64,000 nucleotides of DNA from Pseudisothecium myosuroides (GCA_951799445.1 OX637294.1:18687452-18751451); one strand, 5' to 3'. Positions 36,763 through 48,700 are shown, numbered from the stretch's first letter. Made by a program: numbers and translations. The notes: a model not told the origin generated them from the sequence alone.

Positions 36763-36967
36763 GTATCGTAAGTAAAGTTTTGAGCATAACTGTTAGATTC
36801 TTGCGCCTTTTATAAATAGATGGTCAAGATTAAATATAGGATTGACATATCATTATTATGTATCGTAAAATTATGTATTGTAAGGAAAGTTTTGAGCATA
36901 TTTGTTAGATACTTGCGCTGTTTAAAAATAGATGGTCAAGATTAAATATAGGATTGATCTATTATTA
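36763..36967. repeat. Tandem duplication, two units of about 114 bp
   Basis: The blocks 'aaagttttgagcata' and 'atagatggtcaagattaaat' recur 114 bp apart, with a few differences. Lies in the 720-bp gap between the RsfS and SINA genes, which otherwise holds only A+T-rich sequence. Confidence 0.8.
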
Positions 36968-37170
36968 TTATTACAACTTATTTAAGAGTATTTTAAGTAA
37001 TAAGGATTAAGTTCTAGTTGCCAAATAGGGATGTATTGTGTGGTTCATACTATAGAATATTTTTTACACTTTAGAAATTTTATAATTCAAAGTTTATTTT
37101 GGTAGAGGATTTTCAATTACTATAGTGGTTGACAAGATTGAACTAGTTGGTACACTAAAAAAAGATTGAG

Positions 37171-38607
37171 ATGGCAAAAAGTGGTACAATAAGTATAGAC
37201 ACTCTTGAGTGTCCCGTTTGTAGAGAACTCTTTCGGTTCCCTATACATCAAGTAATTTAAATTCCCTCTCCACCTCTTTTTTTTAATAGCATTTATATGT
37301 ATAAGCGTAAGTTGTTTCTTGACATGGGAAATGATTGTAAAAAACACTATGTTCAACTAGTAACAAACTTGCATTTCTAAATGTGTGACATAAGGGTCAT
37401 GAAGTTCTTGTGTCTTGCAAGTAGATATGTGGGTATGGGATTTAGAATTTAAAGAATTTTGATTTAATCTTAAGACAATGATTTGTATATGTGTCTTCTG
37501 TGAATATGTCTAAAAATCTTGTACAGAAGTCAATTTCTTTAAGGAAAAAGAAATCCCAATTGGATTTTTCTTCTTCTAGTACTTGAGAAGTACCCACTAT
37601 GTTGAAGTCTTTAAAACAGTTCCTATTGCACCATAAATGTCCTTCCTAAAATGTAAATTATAAAGAAAATAGTAAGACATACCCCTAGATTTTGTTAACT
37701 TCTCTCAAATGGTTGCTCAGTTTTCGATTGTCTGGACTTGGAGACTTGAAATTGGTTTGGGATAAGTTGTACAGGTCAAATAAGGTGTACAAGTGCTTAA
37801 TTCTGTAAGGAAACATTTGGTGTAGATTAAGATTTAGAGTGTGGTAGGAGATACTCTTACAAATATTATCACCTTCTCTGTGTTACAAATGAATATGATT
37901 GGATTGTTTATGTGATGCAGTGCCGCAATGGCCATGCTGTATGTGCAACTTGCTGCGAGAAGCTCAAGGGAAAGCCATGTCCCTTCTGCCGCTCGGATCC
38001 ATTTGCTCATTCACGATGCTTGGCAGTTGAGAAGATCATGGAGTCCCTTGTCAGTAGCTGCCAGTATGCTCCGGAAGGCTGCAATGAGATGGTGAAATTC
38101 GTTGAGAAAGAAAAGCATGAAAGGGAGTTTTGTATATTCCGGCCGATTCGATGCCCAATTCCATCTTGTAAGTACAAATCTCTTCAGACTGCAAGTGCAC
38201 ATCTCATCAGTTTCCCTGTGCACTTTGGAAGTCACGTCAACTCAGATCAGATATTGCGGCTTGATCCATTCAGTCGAAGTGTGAAATTCAAAATGGCGAC
38301 CTCCTTTGCATCTTGGGTCTTGATATATCGCGATGAGCCAATGCCAGGGGAATTGCTACTTGTCCATCTCTTGGTTATGAAGGCGGGTGAAGGTCGTTTT
38401 TGGTGGTGTTCTTTTGGAAGCAATTCCAGAAGGTACGAACTCAAAGTTTATCCGAGTGGAATGTCATCATTCTTTACCTTGGAGACTTCAGCTTCTAACA
38501 ATCAAGGAAAATATGGAGCATGGACTATAGGTCAATTTCTCTCAGTTCGAAGCAGTTATAGTGTTGGCCAGAGTCAGCTGTTTGACTTGGAACTAAGGTT
38601 TCTATGA
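37171..38607 (+). CDS. SINA/SIAH-type RING E3 ubiquitin ligase
   Basis: Two exons: 37,171-37,251 and 37,921-38,607, joined in phase 0 across a 669-bp GT-AG intron. The small first exon supplies the first half of the RING (C14, C17). The second exon begins with C28 and continues H32, C35, C38, C47, C50. A SIAH-type zinc finger follows (about residues 62-120), then the TRAF-like substrate-binding domain, ending DLELRFL. The ATG at 37,171 follows an in-frame stop five codons upstream, giving 255 residues. That is slightly short for plant SINA-like proteins (about 280-340), so a further 5' exon could exist. SINA proteins dimerise through the TRAF domain and attach ubiquitin to target proteins; the target here is unknown. 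Confidence 0.85.
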
Positions 38608-40771
38608 AACTATGTTGAATTTTTTTGAAAAATTCAAGGTGACATTTAGTTGCACCAATTCTCTATCAATTCTCATAACCCCAGAGAGTACTGTAGCTAT
38701 TGAGTTTTCTTGGCAAAATAAATTATGGCATGGGAGTCATTCAGAACCTTCCACAATAGAGATTTTTTACATTGATAAGTAACAGTCTCAAGTAAAAAAA
38801 ATATTACATTGAAATTTGAATATGATTTAGATGGCTAAAGTGAGCTCAGAAACAAAATTTATGGAACTGCAATGGTCCTATAGGAATTAAGATATGTGCA
38901 ATGGTAATCACTCATGGTCTAAATGTGACATCCACATTTGGACAAAGAAAGGGAGACTAAATCTTGAGATTGATGACATAAGATGCAAACAATCAAAACA
39001 TGAGACCTTAAGGAAGCCTAGTGTCAATTTTTGGTACACTTGAAAACAATGCTTCAGAATTTCAGAATTTATTTATATAGTGCCCAACTAATGCATGTTA
39101 AAATGTGTTGGAATCTGCTTTCACTTGCCAATAAGATTCAACAATAATAATTTATATTTAATAATAGCAAAAATGTTTAGTTGCTATTAGTGTTGATTAT
39201 GGGTGTAGTTACCTTAATATATCAATTGGGCATAGAAAATGAAACATCTTGTTTAGCTAGTTTCATGTGTGATCATCATTCTAAATTTGCTTGTTGAGAT
39301 ATAAAGTAGTACAATAATTGACTCAATAAATGAATGAATTATGTATTGATGTGCAAGTAAGGTATAAAGTATACAACCTATTTTCAACAATGTTATACAT
39401 TTTAGCATATGTCCAAGTGAATGATGGTAGGGGGGATAATTTTCTCTAGTCAAGGGATAGAAATAAATGAAAGATTGTACTATTTTTTCTAATTTTCCAT
39501 CAAGTTTGGAAATAGTAATAATTAAAGAAGTTTAGATTACAATGTGACTTGTTCTTAATTTATAGGCAAATCTATTTCCAAGTAGGGCAAAACTAAGAGT
39601 TGGTCTGAACAACTTCAGTAAGTGTTAATATGTTATTTGTCACACAATTAAAGGCCCTAGTTGACATCATATTCCCCTCATTTATGAAAATAGGTCACCT
39701 TATCTTATGCAAATGGAGTCCTATTTGGAAACATGACGTATACCCTAACTATTCATTTTCAATCAACAACTTTTTGGTCTATAGAGGGGACAAATAACAA
39801 TCATGTGTAATAGAAACAAGGCCTGGTGAACTATGTTGTACTATTTCAATGACTCCCAATTTATAAAACCATTAAAAATAATATATAATATTCCTAAATG
39901 AAAATGACAATATGCTATTAATTTATTTACTTCTACCTGAACACATAACTTGATAAGAGACTTGTGGCTTGTAAATTTAGATTTGGAGCTTTTGAGGCAG
40001 AAATAATTATGGCAAGATAGAAATTTACAAATAAAATTTTGATTTTTGAAAGTGTTCTTTGTCTTTGCACTTGACATGAATTGAACCAAAATCTTGTCTA
40101 AAAATTATCAAGTTACTAAGTTTGTCACATTGTTGATGAATAAACAAAAATTGCTTTTTCAAGATATTTGAATGTAATTTGTATGTTTCATCTAATTCTT
40201 AGGTAAGTTCTTGAAAATGTTCATGATGACATTGACAAATTAAATTAAACTTGGCTCCAAATTGGGTCATTGGTTTCCCTCCTTGGCTTTGCTCATGGTC
40301 CCTAAACTTTTGATTCTAAGAGGATCTATTGCTTGGAATTGTATTGTGAGCTCATGGAAAAGGATTATCAAACACATTTCACCAAATGAATTCCACCAAC
40401 CACTAACAGTGGAAGAAGTCCCGATCTAGCTACTTGGTGGTCAATCCATTATATAGGAGGAAATTTCCAATTCTTGGCCCAATATTGGCTAGACTTAGGA
40501 ATGCTTTATATTTAAAGGTTGGACCAATTTATTGTATAAGAGGCCCAAAATTTTCACTTGTGACTGGATAAAAAGGTGAAATTTGTGTAATTGGCCTTAA
40601 AGGGGGATGATCCAACTTTTAGGTAAAAAATGTCCTTTAGCACCCTCATAGTTACAAACATTTTTAGACCTATGGGACTACCCATTCATTATATGCTTTC
40701 AAACCATAGAAAGAACTAGGTGACTGCACTATTCTATTTCTCATGTATTAAATAACATCACTAATTTCACC
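38608..40771. other. Spacer; includes a lone TTAA-type element end
   Basis: GGGTGTAGTTACC followed by TTAA at 39,201-39,217 equals the right end of the element at 3,498-3,788, but no partner end was found. Otherwise A+T-rich with no gene recognised. Confidence 0.5.
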
Positions 40772-41696
40772 TTAACCCCTAAAGGACCAAACATTGTTTT
40801 TTGACAACATAGTGATTTTGGGCAGCTCACTACGAATGAAAATTTTATTTTTTTCTTTAAAATTTTCACTCAAGATGTGCTCAAAGAGTAGCTTTAAGGC
40901 CCAACAATTTTCATAACTTTTGACTATAGGGACAAAAAGTTATTGCATAATATGTCATTTTCATTGGTCGGCTGTTAGCTCGGGCAACCAAAAAAACTTC
41001 TTTAAAAATCACTTTTTTTAAAAATAAAAATTTGAAATTGGTTCTTTAATATGCAGGAAGCTTTGAATCATTCCATTCCAATCAATGAGTCAAAAGTTAT
41101 GAGGAGTCTTAGTTTGAGGTAGTTATGGAATCTCTACTCTAAAATAAACTTTGAAGTCCTTTATTTCACTCAATTTTCAATATTTTTGAAAAAAAAACAT
41201 TGGAAGTAGATTTTTTTATTACAACATTACAACCGTTGGGATTGGCATTTTTCAATTCCATATCTCAATTCTTAACAATTTAGTGTTTTGAATCATTCTC
41301 TACCTCTTTCTACTTATTATTTTTTCCTATATGTTGTACAATTCCAAATGATCTTGGAATTTTTCAAGCATGTAGCCAACTTGCCTTGAAGAATGAATCC
41401 AAAGAGTAACCACCCTTTTGGACACTTTTCATACAAATGTGACCTTGTGAAGTGCAGCTGCCCGGATTTTTGCAGGAACAAAAAAGGATTTTTGTCAATT
41501 CAAACGCTATTATCTTGCAATCTACATGGTGGAAATTTCTGCAATTTTTTCCACAACTTCTCAAACTAGTTCACTACAAGTTCCTATGGTTATATTTTTT
41601 CAATTATAAAATAAATAAAATTTGGTACTTGTATTAGAAATGGGCAGTTTTGGAGTGGTTTTGGTAAAAACATAGTCTTTGACCTTTAGGGATTAA
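40772..41696 (+). mobile_element. 0.93-kb element, TTAACCCCTAAAGG ends (copy 1)
   Basis: Begins TTAACCCCTAAAGGACCAAA and ends with CTTTGACCTTTAGGGATTAA. It is alignable over its length with the copy at 43,491-44,433, including the shared blocks 'gggcagctca', 'aatgagtcaaaagttatga' and 'catgtagccaacttgcc'. No transposase frame is present. Two near-full copies within 3 kb in the same orientation, plus half-copies at 261 and 3,959, define a repeat family. Confidence 0.8.
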
Positions 41697-42258
41697 TCTT
41701 TGAATGACTAGCCCCCGATGACCAAGGCAATCACCAAAATGCTTCGATTATTGGACCAATAGGTGTATCTTTGTTTTGATAGTAAACAATGAAATCATCC
41801 ACTAGATACTTTTGGTCTTCAATGTCCTTCAAAGGTTAAAGCCTCGGTTAAAGCTTCTTCCTACATCTGTAGTTGCAACTCTTGACTAATAATCCTCATC
41901 ACTTTCAGACCATTGAATGGTTGGTATATACCTACACCTGGCACACATCACCCCTCATATAGTGCGGAAAGTGCTTCCCAACCCACCTCACTATACCTTT
42001 CTAACCTCTAAAGGTCAATTGTCTATTGAATAAACAATTAAAAATCTGGGTAGATTTTTATGAAGTCAATTTTGGTCAAATGTTCACAAAATTTTGACAT
42101 AAAATGTGAACATGTACTCCCTTACTGGGGATATAATTTTTTTCCAATCAAGTTCCTGAATCAAAAGTCATGTTGTCATGACTTTTTTTAGTAGCCTAGG
42201 CAATTTGGGCATCTTTGAGGCATTTTTTGCAAAAAAGCTCATTAACTTTTGAAATTTG

Positions 42259-42265
<7 letters not shown>

Positions 42266-42306
<41 letters not shown>
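42266..42306. repeat. (AT)n microsatellite
   Basis: About twenty AT units preceded by ACACAC. Bases 42,307-43,490 contain no recognised gene. Confidence 0.9.
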
Positions 42307-42310
<4 letters not shown>

Positions 42311-43490
42311 CTAATAAAATATGGAATACTATTGTTCTAAAAAAAATAAGTTTTGAAATCACTTTCTAAGAAGAGTCAAACTTTGTTAGCTATGTTATGG
42401 TGGTTTTAACCCTTAATTACTTGAGTGACCATATATGGTTGATCTGAAATTTCATGCTCATTTTGGTATCGGCAGTTAAATTTGTTTAACCGTTTAAAAA
42501 AAAATTCGGCCAGTTTTTAGGGTTAACTATTGAAAACTTTCATTTTTCACTGTAATAGGTAAACATTTGATTTTTGAGAGGTCTTCAAAGCCATATATGT
42601 CCATTAGTGGAAGAGTAAAGTTTCCTAATTTTACTTCATTTCCCAATTTTTGCCAATTTCACTTGATTTGAGATCTAAAAACTCTTGTACTTATCCATTT
42701 GCTTTGAAAATGGTCCCTATGGAAAGAGTAAAGTGTTTTCATGATTTCCACCATTGAAAATTTAAACATGCAAGTGTTAATTTGGAATTATTTGAGATTT
42801 ATACTTATAAAAAAAATTGCATTTCACCAATTGCAAGGTGGATTGTGTAATAAGTTTGATAGCTTTTCATGTGAAATTAAGTTTTTTGAAAGTGCATTTT
42901 AGTGTGCTAACATTATTTGTAGTCGTTCATGTCACTTCCTATTCCAAAAAACTTTTATATACAAATTTCTAAAACATTGTGGAGAGGGCAGCATACTAAA
43001 AATAGAAAGCATACATTTTTCTTATTATAATCTCACAACTCCTATGCAATTTCGCACTCAAAATTGGGATGCATACTAGTAATCAAGCTCTTTAAACATC
43101 TATACGGTTAGATTTTGAAAAAAATACAATTTGCTTTATTGGGGTTAACTATAAGCCCATGCTTTTTTTTCATAGTCAAAACACACTTGAAAAGGCTTGG
43201 GCATTTAGGGATTAAGAAAAAACATTTTCTTTTCAACATATGGTTGCAAGCCAAAAAATAGACCTAGATCTGACATTAGAGACAAGTAAATAAAATTGTT
43301 AGGTTTTTTTATACAATATTTTTGCCAATTCTAGTTGAGCTAGGAGTGAAGATTTGCCAATTTTTATAATTACAACAGAATTTATAGCCCAAATGAATCA
43401 AATGAATGTAACTAAAATGGATCGATATATTCAAAAATAAAAAAATACGTGCATTCATCCGTCTTGCACTTGATTGCCACATTTGGGATC

Positions 43491-44433
43491 TTAACCCCTA
43501 AAGGTCCAAACACCGTTTTTTGATAACATAGCGATTTTGGGCAGCTCATTACGAGTGGAGTTTTTATTTTTATTTTTTGAAATTTTCACACAAGATGTGC
43601 CTGAGGAGTAGCTTTAAGGTCCAACAATTTTCATAACTTTTGACTACATGGTTAAAAAGTTATTGTATGATATGTAATTTTCCATGTATGGTGGGCAGCT
43701 CGGGCAGCTCAAAAAAATTCTTTAAAAATCATTTTTTTTGTTAAATAAAAATTTGAAATCGGTTCTTTAGATTTATATGTACGTGGAAAGCTTTAAATCA
43801 TTCCATTTGGATTAATGAGTCAAAAGTTATGAGGATTCTTAGTTTGAGGGTAGTTATGGAATCTCTACTCTAAAATAAACTTTGAAGTCCTTTATTTCAC
43901 TCAATTTTCAATATTTTTGGAAAAAAATAAAAACACTGGATGTAGATTATTTATTACAACATTACGACCGTTGGAACTGACATTTTTCAATTCCATAAAT
44001 AAATTCTTAATAATTTAGTGTTTTGAATCATTCTCTACTTTTTTTACTTACTATTTTTTTCCTATATGTTGTGCAATTCCAAATGATCTGCAATTTTTCA
44101 AGCATGTAGCCAACTTGCCTAGAAGAATGAATCCAAAGAGTAACCACCATTTTGGTCATTTTTTCATACAAACGTGACCTTGTGAAGTGCACCAACCCGG
44201 ATTTTTGCAGGGACAAAAAAAGGGGTTTTGTCAATTCAAACACTAATATCTTCCAATCTGCACGGTGGAAAATTCTGAAATTTTCTCTACATCTTCTCAA
44301 ACCAGTGTTTTATAAGATCTTACGGTTACATGTGTCTAAAAATGTTTTTTTTCTAAAGTTTGGTACTTGTATTAGAAATGGCAGTTTTGGAGCGGTTTTG
44401 GTGAAAACATAGTCTTTGACCTTTAGGGGTTAA
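43491..44433 (+). mobile_element. 0.94-kb element, TTAACCCCTAAAGG ends (copy 2)
   Basis: TTAACCCCTAAAGGTCCAAA at the left; CTTTGACCTTTAGGGGTTAA at the right. Same family and orientation as 40,772-41,696. The terminal inverted repeat is about 20-30 bp with a few mismatches. Non-coding. Confidence 0.85.
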
Positions 44434-44744
44434 CCTTTAAACATTGAAGAGGACGTTTGGCGTCGATGGATGACAAAGAATCCTTCTAGTAGGACAAAAG
44501 TGCAACTATTCATCCTTAGAATTTTGTTGTGAAAAGGGGAGGTCTTCTATAGAAGTTTGATTTCCAATGAGTGCTTTTGCATTTTTTTAAGCCAATGATT
44601 CTCACGGTAGCCAAAGGGATGATTTCCACGGTCACCCCTTTGTCCTTTAAAGGTTATCTTTACAAGGACATAGAGGCTGAAAAGAGACTAGTAGATGGAG
44701 AAATGAGCAATGCACCTATTGGTCCAAAAATCAAATCATTTTTG

Positions 44745-45010
44745 AGTGACTACCTTGGTTATGGAGGATGCTAAATGTTGCCTTCGAAGGTGGGCCTTGC
44801 AGGCCGAATTTACCCCGGGGAAAACGCAAGAATTTTTTATTTGCCACAAAGTTCTTTTTTGCAAATTCTGAATTCATATTTGCAATCAGGGACTCCGAAT
44901 TAGCTAGGAGGGGTCTATAACATACCCAAGAACGGCACAAAATAGGGGGCTCTTTTTTTACTTTTACCCCGGATTTACCCAGCATTTAGCGTCTTGCCTT
45001 GGTGGGTTAA
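44745..45010 (+). repeat. Gene-flanking repeat, copy B (5' of the rhodanese pseudogene)
   Basis: Begins GTGACTACCTTGGTTATGGA, then the same ordered blocks as copy A, ending about 320 bp before the first recognisable codons of the rhodanese pseudogene. Orientation matches that gene. The outer sequence continues into a repeat also seen near 41,700 and 49,130. Confidence 0.8.
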
Positions 45011-45330
45011 AAATTGAAAAAAAACAGGCCGGATTGGATTGGGCGACCGATGGTCGTGGGCTACCGAGGCACACCGTCTGAATCATCCACTGACTGAAAT
45101 TAGGGTTTGGCGCTCTCGAAGAATTGCACGAGTGTGTGGGATTTGATTCAACTCTTGCACCGCACCGGAGATTTGCACTCCGATTTGGCACAAGGCAGCC
45201 TTTCACACTCTTCGGCTGTAATACATGGCTTTACACCCCTGGCGGATTTTTGATTCTCCAGGTTTTAGGGTTCTGGTGGTAGGTTGGTTTAGGGTTTAGA
45301 TGGCCTCTGAGAGCTTGGGATGTTTTCAAT

Positions 45331-45909
45331 AGTGTCAAGAGTGATGATGAGATCGATGGTGATGAGATTTTCGTGCTGGTCATGGCTGAAGGACTGATGA
45401 TTTGCAGTTTGTGTCAGGAGGTAATATTGGCACCAGACGGAATCAATAGGAGTCTTTGTGGAGGTAGTGAAATCTGCCATTCACAGTGATGAAACCTTCG
45501 ACGAACTGAGGTTACTGCAGGAGTAGATGATGAAGAAATCCATAATGGGCACAGTGGAAAGTCTCCTCTTGGTGCAGGCGAATCGAAAACGCTCCGTTCA
45601 GATGAGATTACGTGCTTGTGAAACTGAAAAAAGAGGTTCGTTCAAGCTTCTTTTTAGCCTATGAGCGATGATTTCATGAAATATTACGGTAATCGCGTGA
45701 AATTCCTGAATTGTGTGCCGAGAATTCATGGAATGCTGTATGACACTGTTTAGTAATGTTGGATTCTTGCGTCAGTCTTTGTTTTTCTGAGAATTGAATC
45801 ATCATGTTGCAGGTGGTGTCTATGGGTGCGCCGGAGGTGAATCCCGGACAAGGTAGGAAAGTATGTGAAGCCCAAGGAATGGAACAAACTCATTAGTGAC
45901 CCGGACACG
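45331..45909 (+). pseudogene. Broken rhodanese-type TrhO/STR8-like gene
   Basis: Remnants of a plant UPF0176/TrhO protein (Arabidopsis STR8-like; bacterial TrhO hydroxylates tRNA uridine). First part 45,331-45,635: DEIFVLV, ILAPDGIN.SLCGG, then DDEEIHNGHS..SPLGAGE, then in another frame APFR and VKLKKE. After an intron ending TTGCAG, the second exon 45,813-45,909 reads VVSMG..EVNPG in one frame and KYVKPKEWNKLISDPDT in another, ending at a good GTATGT donor. Damage: two stops at 45,487-45,492, a frame change near 45,560, a stop where the family has tryptophan (APFRW), and a one-base shift in the second exon. The exons for the catalytic cysteine loop are absent before the MYND gene starts. Clearly dead. 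Confidence 0.8.
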
Positions 45910-46331
45910 GTATGTTGTTCATATTTTTGCATTTAATCTAGTTAGACGGAGTAGGGTGTACTCCATTAAATGGAATCCACTGGAGTGACTTCAATCTCAA
46001 CAATTGCCCTACAAGTATGAAGGAAAAAGCCTTTACAAGTGCGAAAAAAACTGGAGTCATTCCAAATTGGAAAATAGCTCATCAAGTACCCATTCTGTCT
46101 CGGGCTAAATATTGTCAGATTTTGAAAACTTTTTGGTCGAGCAGGACATATGAGGAAAATGTGAGAATTTAAACAAATTTCAACACAAATTTGGTAATCC
46201 CCAGATGTAGTATAATAGCTAGACCAAAATTTAGGAGACACCCTAGCGGAAAATGATAAAAAGAAAGAGGACTGCCTACAAGTCACGACGATAAAAACAC
46301 CTTCTACAGGAGGTAAGATTCTGGAAGGACT

Positions 46332-47573
46332 TCATTCAGTTGTATCATCATCATAGGTTCGTCGTCCACTTTCAAAGTCGGAACAGAACTGTGCATATGA
46401 ACTTGGAGTGAGATGGCGGAGCACCGCATTCTTCAGCTTCATATTCCCTGGATTTTCAACAGATTCATCAAAGAGAGGCTGCAGAAAATCCTGGCAAAAA
46501 GAACATAGTACCTCGACTTGCTTCGGTGAGAGCTGCTTCTTCTCGGCTTGCACCACGAGACAACTTCCAGCAGGATCTTGCCAATCCCAAGGGTAAGCCC
46601 AGCCCCAAAACTTACTCTGCGGGTCAGCATTTAGATGAAGGAATGTCGCTGCTTGGTTCGCTTCCACCTTGTCGCTCGCAGGGTTGATGCGTCTCACTAT
46701 GACAGGCATACCAATGAGATTTGAAATGCTGGTAATCGGTGCCTTCCATATTGGATCCTTGCTTGGAACTTCGACAGCCTCAAACGTTTGGTTCCCTCTC
46801 GCAACCAGATCACTACTGCAGTTGATTCTCACACCCGGGACAGAGAAATCTAAATTCATTTGATGGAATAGGTTAGCGAGAGGCGAGGGATTTGGGGTGG
46901 AGCTACCGACCACTCCAGCTGCTTCTTGCTTCAGAGCATTCTCAAGCGGTGATTGAGGCCCTTTGTGGTCTCGGTTGAGACTCATGTTGCTGATACCAAT
47001 ACTGGACCCGTACGAGCGAAGAAGATCAACCAGATCTCGAAAATCAACTGTGTCCATGTGAAGATAATGACTATAATCAAGTTGAAGAGTGGCGACCTTC
47101 ATTGCCAACATGCTACCACACCAAGTGTAGAATGCAACCCCTTTTGTTAGCCCAGCGATGGTGCGGTTCGGCAGGGATCCATCAACAGCAGCAGTATCCC
47201 TCATGAAGAGCATAATCTGATCTTCCCTTTTCCGGGAACGAATGGCGTTCCCCGAGACCCGGATGCTATCCCGCGTGTCCATGCCGATGTAGGGCTTGAT
47301 CTTGAAGCGTTCGAACGCGGTGAATTCGTCGTGCTCCGGAACCCACTCAGTTGGAACCCAAACGAATTCTGGGGTCTCTTTATCGACTGGCAAGTAGATG
47401 CCTCGTCTTGCGGATGCATTGGGTGGCGTTGCGAAGTTTTGAAGCTGCTTGCAGAGAAGCTTGTGGATCGGCCAGTCTGCTTTCTGGCATTCTTTGGAAC
47501 AGTAGGCACTGCAATTGCATGAGGCGCACCGTGTTGAGGAAGGGTTGCTGCACATGGTACATTGTTGCACCAT
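46332..47573 (-). CDS. MYND zinc-finger protein
   Basis: A 413-residue frame from a true ATG to TGA. The N-terminus is a complete MYND finger: C5, C8, C16, C19, C25, C29, H37 and C41. MYND fingers bind proline-rich peptides in partner proteins, often in chromatin or signalling complexes. There is no SET domain. The rest (about residues 60-413) has tryptophan-rich blocks such as FVWVPTEWVP and WGWAYPWDW that I do not assign to a named domain, so the cellular role is unknown. The next gene-like sequence, the dead rhodanese, is convergent on it. An AG acceptor lies six bases before the ATG. A possible upstream exon at 48,518-48,700 would add 63 residues in frame; see that entry. Confidence 0.85.
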   Translation of the reverse strand: MVQQCTMCSNPSSTRCASCNCSAYCSKECQKADWPIHKLLCKQLQNFATPPNASARRGIYLPVDKETPEFVWVPTEWVPEHDEFTAFERFKIKPYIGMDTRDSIRVSGNAIRSRKREDQIMLFMRDTAAVDGSLPNRTIAGLTKGVAFYTWCGSMLAMKVATLQLDYSHYLHMDTVDFRDLVDLLRSYGSSIGISNMSLNRDHKGPQSPLENALKQEAAGVVGSSTPNPSPLANLFHQMNLDFSVPGVRINCSSDLVARGNQTFEAVEVPSKDPIWKAPITSISNLIGMPVIVRRINPASDKVEANQAATFLHLNADPQSKFWGWAYPWDWQDPAGSCLVVQAEKKQLSPKQVEVLCSFCQDFLQPLFDESVENPGNMKLKNAVLRHLTPSSYAQFCSDFESGRRTYDDDTTE

Positions 47574-47579
47574 TCCTAC

Positions 47580-48517
47580 CTGTAACGATTTTTAGATAAG
47601 AAAGATTTGGAAATAGAAGAAGGACCTGTAGTTACCACAGACGAACTGGTGAACCATTGAAAGTCCAGAATAGTGACCAAAGACACCAGAAATCAGCTAC
47701 GTTAGCTTGAATAGCTCTAAAATTCCGACCGACAGCCGTTTCCACGGACCAGTCATTAGACCCACTATAACAGGGTCGGCCAGTCTGCTTTCGAGCATTT
47801 TTCTCAACGCAAGCAGTGCCTCAAATCCACCAAAATGCAAAGCAATGAAATGCAATTGCACGGCATCCCTCAGCATTAGCAACGGACCTTGTCCAATACC
47901 AGAGAAGTAGAAATCACAACAAAGAATGCTAACACAGATCCTCCACAGACGTCCACGGCGATCCTCAAACCTGTAACAGCTGACACACCACACCTTAACC
48001 CCGAAAGAGCCAAGGACTCACAGTTTTAAATGACCATCGCTTTGCGAAAATAGCAGATTTCAACTGCCTGGGACTAAACTCTATATCACTGGAATCACTG
48101 GAAAACATTTCATGACTCGGTGAGAATTTAAATGAAATTAAACAAAAGAAAGTCCGCATATTTTATCATATGCTAAGAAAAAACATGAGCCTCAAATTTC
48201 GGCTTATTGGATCTTGATCCATACGGGCTAAAAGCCGAACAGAACCAGAGAGCAAGTACTCTCAACTTCGTTCCAAAAATTGCACTCCCTAAAACCAACA
48301 AAGCTTGAAGCTACAGTATTCTCACTCCAACGACGACCAAAAAACTAACTCATGATCATTCTGAAAGCAAAATTTCCGGAATCTCCGCATTCCAGCTCTC
48401 CAGAGCATGCATTCTAGCAGAATTAATTCGTAGGAGAAAAGAAGCGACACTTTCGAGCAGTCCTAGAACTGATCGAACCCGTTGCGCGCGTCTTCCACGC
48501 ACTGTAGCTTAACTTAC
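47580..48517 (-). other. Probable 5' intron of the MYND gene
   Basis: The donor GTAAGT (48,517-48,512) and the acceptor TTACAG ending at 47,580, preceded by a pyrimidine-rich stretch and a CTAAA branch-like site, bound a 938-bp intron. It contains the decayed MYND fragment described separately. Splice sites read by eye only. Confidence 0.5.
47774..47865 (-). pseudogene. Decayed duplicate of part of the MYND finger
   Basis: On the minus strand this repeats the codons for the second half of the finger. 24 of 27 bases match around GAAAGCAGACTGGCCGA (functional copy 47,466-47,492; duplicate 47,774-47,800). The residues C-K-A-D-W-P are still readable, flanked by stops. A TGCAATTGCA block further along also matches. 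The duplicate has an insertion and is not translatable. It sits inside the presumed 5' intron. Confidence 0.7.
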
Positions 48518-48700
48518 GATATGATTCTCTGGGCCAAACACGACGAGACGAAACTCAGTGAAAGCGGTGCAACTGGAAGCGCACGATTCGCAGCTCGACA
48601 ATCGGAGCCGGTAAATGGAAGCCGAGAATCGAAGTTGCGAGCACAACAAAAACTGTCGGTGGAGCTTCTGCTTGACTGCTTCGAGAAGAGGAAGTGACAT
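48518..48700 (-). CDS. Possible first exon of the MYND gene
   Basis: ATG at 48,700 opens 61 codons ending exactly at a consensus GTAAGT donor in phase 0. The downstream exon, beginning at 47,579, reads V-G-M in the same phase, so splicing would give a 476-residue protein with an N-terminal extension rich in L, S and R (a targeting-like leader). It may equally be an untranslated leader exon that happens to be open. G+C content is raised compared with the spacer. Confidence 0.45.

Noticed and set aside
45080..45300. TTAGGGTTT-like motifs suggesting telomeric repeats
   Set aside because: Isolated single units, not an array; more likely promoter telo-box-like motifs or chance.
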